From Pleurotus djamor (lineage: Eukaryota; Basidiomycota; Agaricomycetes; Agaricales; Pleurotaceae), in assembly GCA_029747585.1 (NCBI GenBank), contig JAPEVF010000405.1:1-40357 (forward strand): DNA of 40,357 nt, given 5' to 3'. Shown here one piece after another: positions 33,215 through 40,357 of this stretch (the first letter of the stretch is position 1; each line of letters starts with the position of its first letter). The notes under the pieces were generated by a model, which saw nothing but the letters and a program-made list of their open reading frames with translations, searched no databases and was not told where the DNA came from. The translations under genes were made by a program, and so were the position numbers.

Positions 33215-34979
33215 AGCTACTCCCCCTCCCCCTTTGAGGCACCCACCGAAACTTATTCTTATGTGCGTATTTATCTTACAAAGCCAACATTGTGGTTTTG
33301 CTTTGTTTTTCGTTCTTTCGTTCCTTCGNTTTTTTTCGCTCAGTGACCAAGCGGACACCTTCCTCTTTTTTCGTTGAATTCCTGCCCTTCTCTTAATCAG
33401 TGCCTGTCTCCTTCCTTTCCGCCTGTCGGCTTTTCATCTTCGTTTCTGTGCGGATCTCCGCCCGCTATCTGTCTATGTACTATGTAATTGTGCTGTTACC
33501 CACCCCCTCGACGCTCGTTCCGACTCTCTGTTTTTCTACTAGTATCCACGCTCCCTCTCTCGTCCTGTATTCCCTTGTTATCCACGCTCCTTTGTCTCCT
33601 TCGTCTTTCCTTTGCTACTCTTCTCTTTCTATGCGTCCGTTCTCTCGTATCCCTCTCCGTTCTCGTATCCGCTGTGCCGTATTTTCGTTATGATAAGTAG
33701 AGTAAAATTTCACAACTGTTGTATTTTAATCGTTTAATGTTAGAATTCTCATTTGCTTTTAACGTGTCGTGGTGAATGGGATTATGTGGTCTGTAGAAGC
33801 GCCAATTTACTCTTGTAAATTTCCCTGGTATGAGTTGTGCTCGCAGCGGGTCGGGCTCGTCGAACCCAGAGCACCAGTTGGAGTCTCCTGTAGAGCCTCC
33901 TATACTTACTCCAGAGCCGCGGAGAGGCGAGGTCCGGCGCTTCAGCGCTTCAAACGCCCATGAACAAGTTCGACTTCCAACCTTCTAAGCTCTTCCTTCC
34001 CGTCAACTTCATTGGGAGTTTTGCGCTAACTCATGGACCATCTATGAAGCTCTGCTCTTGTGGCACTCTAGCTTCGGATAGTCCTTGGGCCCGCCCAGAC
34101 CCACTTCATCTTCATTTTACTTTCATATGCATAAGAATCTCCAAAGGACCTTCGGCGAAACTTGCCAAGATACGTCACGACGGTAGCTCGCCGTTGAGCA
34201 GGGGAAATCCGACGTTTGCTATGCGTACATATTGATCTTGATGAGGTTTTTGTGTATTGTTGGGTAGTTTCCGTGCTGGACACCTGTTGATGTTGGTGGG
34301 CTGATCACGATTTTTTTTGATGTACCCTCTCAACTGATTGCTAGGTTCCGAGAAGTATTGTTGCGAAGAACCGACTGCTCTCTCGACGTTACTGCTGTGA
34401 GTATGAATGACCGATTCATGTTGTCGCGACCATCCTTTAACCTCAGGATTCGCAGGACTGCCGCCTTGAACGGGCAAGGCCATATGGAGCAGTGTGTCGA
34501 CCGACTGCTCTGTTCGCATTGTCTCGTAATCAGTGGCTACAAATACGATTAACTTCTGGTTCCTTCTCGTTATACTTATGCGAAACAAAGTCAAGGTTTG
34601 CGATCAAGCCTCCACATGCGCATCCCGAAGAAGGTGGGTCGCACGACTCGTCATTGGTGGCTTTCTTTGTCACTAACGCGTTAGCTTGATCATATCAACT
34701 TGGGGGCTCCAAGATTATCAGCCGTCTTAACCGCCCTTAGCAGCGATGTCGAGGTATCGCTGAAGCCGCAAAGCGCCCCTGGTCGCGGCATGCCTAGAAA
34801 CTAGGGCACGATAAACTGGCGAATAACGGGATGCTGGGCACTGTCATTCCCTAGCCACACACGCGCTGTCACTCATGCTCTCACTCGCCACTTGTCTTCT
34901 CATGTCTCTTCTTTACCTCGCTACGTTGAACGACCCCTCTGATCATGAGAATCTTGGTCCTTCTCCTTGTCTTCTTCTA

Positions 34980-35930
34980 GTTGACACCTTGCATCAGTGA
35001 CTCAGGTGGATGTGGAAACCAGTGTCGTCCTCGGGGATGTTACAACAGCTGAGGAGACTTATTGGAGTAGTATTGGATGGTGTCTGTTCGAGAAAATTCT
35101 AGGGTGGTCCGTCTTTCGAACCTTTCCAAGGCACTGATGATTATGGCAACTGATCAGTGATGATATTAGGTGGTGTTTTGTTGTATTTTCAGCCAACTTA
35201 CGTGTTGTTCTCCTAATTGGCCTCGGTTCGATCTTTTCATTCGATGGTGAGTGTATTTCGTATGTGATCCTTTCCCTGGCCAGCGCGGGCTGAGAAGGCT
35301 CTACTGACCTGCTCTGATAGAACTCTCAGGGGAAGTTGTGTGCACGCCCACAACTGATGGCTCGAGGCTTCATTCGATGTTATACACATGCGGCCAGATG
35401 ACGGCGTTTACCGATTAGGACATTGGAAGCCTTAACTGCTTCTATGTGATCTTGGTCATATGGGCTCTCGGATGGCTGGTAGGAGTGTCCCCCCTCGAGA
35501 CCCCATCACTGCGACGCTGACATGGGAATCAATACATCCAGTCTCGAGGGCGAGTCCTACGCCACTTTTCACCATCCTTCAAAGACTGAGTACAAAGTAC
35601 TTCCCTCACAAAGTTGGCGTATACAACGTCAACTAGGTCATTGATCGCAACAGTCCGGCTTTTGACGATGTCTACGTCCTTTTATCGTCCTTCGCACCTT
35701 TAACCCTTCCGATGATCTCATCATGATAATTGAATTCGTTGTATCCACGCTGGTGAGCCACCCTTGAATCGTGTCAGTGTACTACTATATCAATGTTTTC
35801 TTCCATGCAGGTTTTGTCGTTTTCTATGTCTTCTCCCGATGTTCCTGAATTCTTTTCGGTTTCGTTTGTCTTTCGAACAGGCTTCTCCCGATTGAATTAT
35901 GCCTTCTGAATGAGGTGTCCGTATCAAGGC
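34980..35930 (+). pseudogene. Possible decayed seven-pass membrane protein gene
   Basis: Scattered exon-like pieces resemble the intact gene at 36232-37559. RWCFVVFSANLRVVLLIGLG (near 35170-35240), ending at a GTGAGT donor, matches the position of YRCFILWNHSWRIVALPLLL. A hydrophobic NCFYVILVIWALGWL lies near 35430-35480, and DDLIMIIEFVVSTL (near 35715-35755) ends at a GTGAGC donor with a matching ATGCAG acceptor at about 35810. No continuous frame joins them. Adjacent tandem duplication followed by decay would explain this, but similarity is weak and read by eye. Confidence 0.28.
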
Positions 35931-36157
35931 CGTCTTCCAACGTATGCCGCTCGCGCTCGTCAACATTGATACATCACCAGTCTCTGTGATGAGCTCTTGA
36001 TTTATGCCGTGAAACTTGCCTCTTACAGCTCGCTTCGCTTGATCACAACTGCCCCAGAGGTGCGCTGCTCTCCCCCCTCTATCTGCACCCCAGGATCAAC
36101 TCTCAAAATAGCGCCTTGTAATGAATTCGGTCGATGGAAAATGAGCTGGGTTGACGG

Positions 36158-36165
36158 TATATAAA
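36158..36165 (+). promoter_or_regulatory. TATA box of the membrane-protein gene at 36232
   Basis: TATATAAA ends 67 bp before the ATG at 36232 on the same strand, a typical core-promoter spacing. Confidence 0.5.
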
Positions 36166-36231
36166 CGGTCCTCTTCTGAACGTAGGGAAGCCCAGGAAAG
36201 CATTTTCGCCAAGGCAGTCTACTCTAAAACC

Positions 36232-37559
36232 ATGGAAAGTTTACCTCAGGACCAGACCTTTCTTCTTGCAATATGGTTGGAGGTAGGCCCTCTTCAGTCT
36301 ATCAACCTCGATCCCGACTCACTCGCGGTCTGGGCAGGCCCTTGCCTATGGTTCGAGTATGATTCTCGTGTCCAACGCTTTGCCACTGACGTTGTCTCTA
36401 CAAGGCTTTCTTGTATGCCTTTTCTTCGGGACGATGGTTTTCACCTTTGGTCACACGAAGAGGCATGATCGTCACACTATGGCGAGTCTCTTCGCTCAGT
36501 TCTTGTACACCTTTCTAACGGAAGGTGATTGACTGTAGGTCATGATCTTAATCTCATTCGTTATGTTCATCATCGCCACGGTCCACTTGGGTGTCAATGG
36601 TTATCGTCTCATGCAAGGATTCTCCGTTCATGTTCATCAACAAGGAGGAGGCGCTGCTTATATCGGCATCCTCCGACAATGGGACCATATCTTCAAGGAC
36701 GTCCTGTTTGCGACCCAGGAGATCCTTGGAAACGCCGCCGCTGTGGGTCTATTATTGGACTTGTTGATGGCAGGAACGCTCGTTCTCATTGGATTACTAT
36801 ATTTGCAACAATAGATCTACAGGTGCTTCATTCTGTGGAACCATAGCTGGAGGATCGTCGCGCTACCTCTTTTACTCCTTGTTGGAAGTATCGGTACGTT
36901 ATTTTGTGTAATTGATCGCGGGGAATATGACGCGACGGCTGACTGACACTATGACAGTTTCTGGTTATTCCCTTTGCGCCCACTACGTCAACATCGACCT
37001 TCACAAGACCATCTTTGATCCGCTAGTCATGCAATGGATCCTAGCATTTTACTCCATCGCCATCATCCAGAATGTCATGACCACGAGCCTCATAGCGTAT
37101 CGCATCTGGAGCACATCGAGCAAATCTGCGAAGTACAAAACGGAGAATGTCTTACTCCCGATACTCAGGATCCTTGTAGAATCAGCTGCGATGCAACTCG
37201 TCGTAGAGGTTCTCCTTCTTGCACTCTATGCTCGAAAGAGTGACGCGCAGTATATCCTGCTCGAAATTATCACGCCTGTCGTGGTATGTGTTGATAGCTC
37301 CTAGTCGTAGGTCGAGTGACGAATAGTTTTTTACGTTTCCTAGGGCATCACGTTCAACGCGATCACCCTTCGCATTCGCTTGAGGACATTATCTTCATCT
37401 TCGAGTAATGCCTTTCCACTCTCTAGATCGGACCAAATTCAGACAATTGGGACGGCGCCGGCCAGACGCATCAAAGTGGACATTACAACTGAAGTCGAGG
37501 AGGATCAGTGCTACCCAAAAGCGGATGAGCACTCTGGTTCGGAGGGCGGTCTGGCTTGA
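36232..37559 (+). CDS. Seven-pass membrane protein with a GC-AG intron
   Basis: Six exons, 36232-36282, 36338-36481, 36539-36742, 36815-36893, 36958-37283, 37344-37559; 339 aa, all in frame. Intron 2 (36482-36538) has a GCGAGT donor instead of GT and otherwise normal features; it joins HDRHTM to VMILISFVMFIIATVHLGVN, the expected membrane segment. Other segments: FLLAIWLEALAYGSSMIL, PLTLSLQGFLVCLFFGTMVF, GNAAAIYRCFILWN, RIVALPLLLLVGSIVSGYSL, MQWILAFYSIAIIQNVMTTS, LRILVESAAMQLVVEVLLLA, YILLEIITPVVGITFNAITL. A Ser-rich, charged tail (about 60 residues) follows the last segment. It is a paralogue of the gene at 18365-19677 (shared CFI-WN and ESA motifs). Function unknown; probably a plasma-membrane or endomembrane receptor-like protein of a family expanded in mushrooms. 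Confidence 0.83.
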
Positions 37560-37655
37560 CACATCTACATATTACTTATATACATTGGATGTCTGAAGTG
37601 TTGTACGTAGTATGTCAGTTTAGGGATATATACCTACAAATTGGAAAGAAGTCCT

Positions 37656-38633
37656 TTAAGTCGCTGCTAAGAAGAGACTAGGTAGTTCTTGGAATAATTT
37701 ATGTGCAAGGTCCATCATGAAGAAATGTTTTTCATCGGAGCAAGAGGAGCACTGTTCTTGAAGCTGAATAAACGCCAGCAGCCGACAAGATGAAGTGATC
37801 GCCTTCACGACAAAGTCGATAGAGGTTTCAATGGTATTTTGGCAGCGATCGCAAAATGGGAACTCTTTGATGGGATAGTCTTGAGCAAATTTCACGAGCC
37901 AAGGGATCATTTTTCGGTACCCTTCCATGACAATGATGGTATCGTCCATGGTCAATAACGATTGGTTGCACCGAGGAAGGCCATGGCGAAATAATTCATA
38001 GTAAGCCAAGGCCAAAGGGAAGCGGAGGTCGTTTCGAGTGTCTGTCATCCGCGAAATGTGTATCAAGTCTTCAGCCGAAGGCGGTTTGCGAGGGTAGCAA
38101 GTGTGGTCCAACCAATCTTTGTACTTGTCTGGCCAATCCCGTTTGATGAGTGCTATGAGCTGTTCATAGAGCAGGGAGGCTTCGTATTTCTTCGAGAGTT
38201 TCAAAGGTCCAACAAGCTCCCATATAACTTCCCTACAGTCCTTGGTGAAGATCGGGCTGAGAATGGGGTCGTAAATGGGCGATGTATGCCAAAAAATGGA
38301 AGAGTACGCGTACATTGGGTCGTATACAACACGCAAAAAGGCCCTCAGATCCGCGGTCTTATCATGTAGCACGATCAGGGGCGCACTGTCGTAGGTGTCC
38401 TTTCCCGATGTTGATCCAGAAGGAGGCTGAGGTAACTGGAACATATCGCGGAAGACGGCCGACGTGTTTGCGAGCATCGTCCTGTGAACGCGAAAATAGG
38501 TTACTTCGTTGTCTTCGTTATCTTCATCGTCTGGATCCCTTTTTGAGGTCAAAACAACGTTCCCATCATCAAAATATAATTTTGGATCGCGGGTTTCTGA
38601 TTGTGAGCGACGGATGCGTTTTGAGGGAGGCAT
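37656..38633 (-). CDS. BTB/POZ-domain protein, copy 3
   Basis: A single uninterrupted exon, 325 aa from the ATG at 38633; an upstream in-frame ATG at 38762 exists, but the paralogue at 28750-29719 starts at the equivalent of 38633. The BTB domain covers about residues 15-110: TRDPKLYFDDGNVVLTS, VTYFRVHRTMLANTSAVFRD, LIVLHDKTADLRAFLRVVYD. A loop differs from copy 2 (YSSIFWHTSPIYDPILSPIF). The rest matches copy 2 in order: LVGPLKLSKKYEASLLYEQL, NDLRFPLALAYYELFRHGLP, CNQSLLTMDDTIIVMEGYRK, then cysteine pairs CDRCQN and CSSCSDEK that could bind metal. No frame lesion: this and copy 2 appear functional, whereas copy 1 carries a stop. The two intact copies are about 8 kb apart on the same strand. 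Confidence 0.85.
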   Translation of the reverse strand: MPPSKRIRRSQSETRDPKLYFDDGNVVLTSKRDPDDEDNEDNEVTYFRVHRTMLANTSAVFRDMFQLPQPPSGSTSGKDTYDSAPLIVLHDKTADLRAFLRVVYDPMYAYSSIFWHTSPIYDPILSPIFTKDCREVIWELVGPLKLSKKYEASLLYEQLIALIKRDWPDKYKDWLDHTCYPRKPPSAEDLIHISRMTDTRNDLRFPLALAYYELFRHGLPRCNQSLLTMDDTIIVMEGYRKMIPWLVKFAQDYPIKEFPFCDRCQNTIETSIDFVVKAITSSCRLLAFIQLQEQCSSCSDEKHFFMMDLAHKLFQELPSLFLAAT

Positions 38634-40357
38634 AGTGAATTTTGCATTTGAAATTTGTTTAAAATCAATCCAAAAGATTGGGCGCCAATGAGTCAGGGCA
38701 CCCCATCGACGGGGATTGAATTTCTCCAGAGCGCTCCAGAGCGCAACTGCTAACACGTGCATTGGTCACGTCCGCACGTACTGTACGACGTTGAACGCTG
38801 CGTAGGAAAATGTATCGTTGATGTGGAGTACAATGGCTAAAATTGTCTCGCCATTTGCTGAGATCAATGCCCGACTACTTTTTGGTTTTTACATTCTTAG
38901 GAAAATGGCCGCCGACAGGAGGTTCTAGGAGTGATTATCCTTTAGGGGATTACATTGTGATTCACCGAGTTTCGAGCTTCCGCATTCTCTTTGAAAAGGC
39001 TGAGTGCGCCGATAGTGCCTAAAATGAAGTGCTTCGGAGCAGAAAGTGATCTTGCCTTTGTCCCGGTGAAATTTGAATGCACTGAACATCAGGAGTCAGG
39101 CCTTCAGGCCTCAGGGGCTACAGGTTACGCGCTGCGGTAACGCTTAAGTCAGGCTTTCAGGCTTACTCCTTTTCCATGAGAAGAATAAGTCAGCGATGTT
39201 ACTGACTGTCCCAAGGTTCTCTCAGAGACTGTGAAATGCAAGGGCAATGCGCGTAGGCCAGCGAAGCAATTCGCGTGCATTAAAATTTACCCCGGCAAAC
39301 AAATCTAACTACATTTCTTGTTAAAGACAGAACCGCTTCGCAGATGTTCTCTGTCGATACCCTGTACAACTGACTTGGCATGCTGCTAACACCCTGTGGG
39401 GAGAGTGCTCACTGACGGTCATAAATCCACGTGGTGGCGCGTTTTGCTCTGGAGCGCTACAGAGCGGGCGCTCCCCGTGGATCCGGACTTCTGAAGTTAC
39501 GGGTCCGGAATGAAATGAAGGCCCGTTTCTTACGCCTTTGACCAAAGGCGGGCGCTTGTCTTAAGTGCCATCACATCGCCACCTGTCAAAGTCTATAGAT
39601 TAATTAATTTCTTTCATTTCCCATTAATGATGTCATGGCAATCATTTTCATTGGCCGTGGAAATCTTTCCTTGACTGTGAGAACAAACATTTCTTACCGT
39701 GGGATCGGCTTATTGTAAGTCTTTGCTAAGTAGTTGTTGCCTATATTGAACCACGGAGTAAAGCCTCTTATCAACCGTGACTACTGGGCATAGAGTACGT
39801 GTAAACTTATCGACTCTGAGACTTTTGGACCTTAGGTAAGGGAGACTCATAGCCTTCGAGGGATGTGAAGTCGGTAAAGCCGTATAAGTAATACTGAGTG
39901 TGAGAATGTGAAACTGATCGTGAGAATATGTTCCTGGGAATTCACTTACTTTTTGTCCAGTGCGTCCTCATCGATGCATCCCTCAGGCCCAGTGGAAACC
40001 CAGATGAGACACACAGAGGCAGGCGGAGGGAGACAGAGACGGCCGGAGATAACTAAGCGCCTCGTCTGTTCTGTGTGGCTCTCCGTCTCACGACCGATTC
40101 TCTGACCCGATCTGTTTCGTGCATAGACTATCCGAGACTATCCAATAGTTCTCAGTATTTCTCTGCTTCTCTCATTCTGTCTCGCGTGTATTATTCTTGA
40201 AAAGGATGTATTGCCACTGTNAAAAAATACAAATATTCTATTTCTATTGGCTACTACTACACCTACATCCCGCCCAATGCAGAACCACTGCCTTCAACAC
40301 CACCTTGAGTTCCCCATTCTGACTTGTGACTTGTCCAAGTATTTTTGACAAGACCGT
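38634..40357. other. Right-edge region, no supported gene
   Basis: 1.7 kb without a credible coding frame. Contains small AGGCCT-type palindromes (about 39095-39115), a GCGCTCCAGAGC motif at about 38730 found again in inverted orientation near 39450-39465, and AT/CT-rich DNA toward 40.1-40.3 kb. N at 40221 beside an A run. Could include transposon debris; nothing definite. Confidence 0.4.

Larger units (their letters stand above)
33215..36231. other. Long region without a confident gene
   Basis: 33380-33670 is extremely CT-rich on the plus strand (3' flank of the amidase gene). 33.7-34.9 kb shows only short frames without recognisable content. 34.98-35.93 kb may hold a decayed membrane-protein gene (listed separately). 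The last 75 bp carry the core promoter of the next gene. Confidence 0.4.

Noticed and set aside
33400..33693. 97-codon plus-strand frame
   Set aside because: It results from a CT-rich tract (Ser/Leu/Pro/Phe-biased product) in the 3' flank of the amidase gene; no domain or conserved feature.
38725..39466. Inverted GCGCTCCAGAGC motifs as possible terminal repeats of a 0.7-kb element
   Set aside because: Only about 12 bases match, there is no target-site duplication at the outer edges, and similarity does not extend.
39640..40262. Possible solo LTR
   Set aside because: Base composition is LTR-like, but I could not find matching TG...CA ends with a target duplication, a primer-binding site or a second copy in the window.

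Overview
The window is nuclear DNA from a filamentous basidiomycete, most likely an agaricomycete (mushroom-forming) fungus. The evidence is dense GT-AG introns of about 45-65 nt, a fungal-type tRNA-Asp with a short intron, clear orthologues of the fungal housekeeping genes FIG4, CFT1 and HRI1, and lineage-typical families (multi-pass membrane proteins, BTB/POZ proteins, kinase-like proteins, an F-box-like protein, a CFEM-like secreted protein). A CaaX-terminated open frame at the left edge looks like a mating pheromone precursor. Gene models were built by hand from splice sites, frame continuity and paralogue alignment; exon coordinates are inferences unless stated.

Layout. 0-0.2 kb: pheromone-precursor-like gene (+), split by one extra base in a C7 run. 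0.55-1.4 kb: short kinase-like gene (-). 1.7-2.8 kb: seven-pass membrane protein with signal peptide (-). 2.8-5.0 kb: no confident gene. 5.0-5.7 kb: eight-cysteine CFEM-like membrane-anchored secreted protein (-). 6.8-8.2 kb: unrecognised Ser/Pro-rich acidic protein (+). 8.6-9.4 kb: F-box-like protein (-). 9.76-10.01 kb: Tc1/mariner-type MITE. 10.1-13.8 kb: FIG4 (-), 15 exons, intact. 14.7-15.7 kb: BTB gene with an in-frame stop (-). 15.8 kb: tRNA-Asp (+). 16.1-16.8 kb: second kinase-like gene (-), divergent from HRI1 (+, 17.0-17.8 kb). 18.4-19.7 kb: seven-pass membrane protein (+). 20.1-21.7 kb: frameshifted seven-pass membrane gene (-). 22.8-28.5 kb: CFT1/CPSF160 (-). 28.75-29.7 kb: second BTB gene (-). 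31-33.2 kb: FAAH-like amidase (+), with one extra base in the catalytic motif. 33.2-36.2 kb: mostly unassigned, with a possible decayed membrane-protein gene. 36.2-37.6 kb: seven-pass membrane protein with a GC-AG intron (+). 37.7-38.6 kb: third BTB gene (-). 38.6-40.4 kb: nothing supported.

How it hangs together. Housekeeping genes (3' end processing, PI(3,5)P2 turnover, tRNA-Asp) are interspersed with duplicated, partly decayed lineage-specific families: two kinase-like copies, three BTB copies and several seven-pass membrane proteins. No pheromone receptor (STE3 type) was recognised inside the window; if the left edge is a pheromone/receptor (B) mating-type region, the receptor would lie to the left. 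Several lesions are single-base (C7 run at 66-72, A6 run at 20507-20512, extra G at 31628/31629), and isolated Ns mostly sit beside homopolymers, so draft-assembly indels are a serious alternative to real pseudogenisation.
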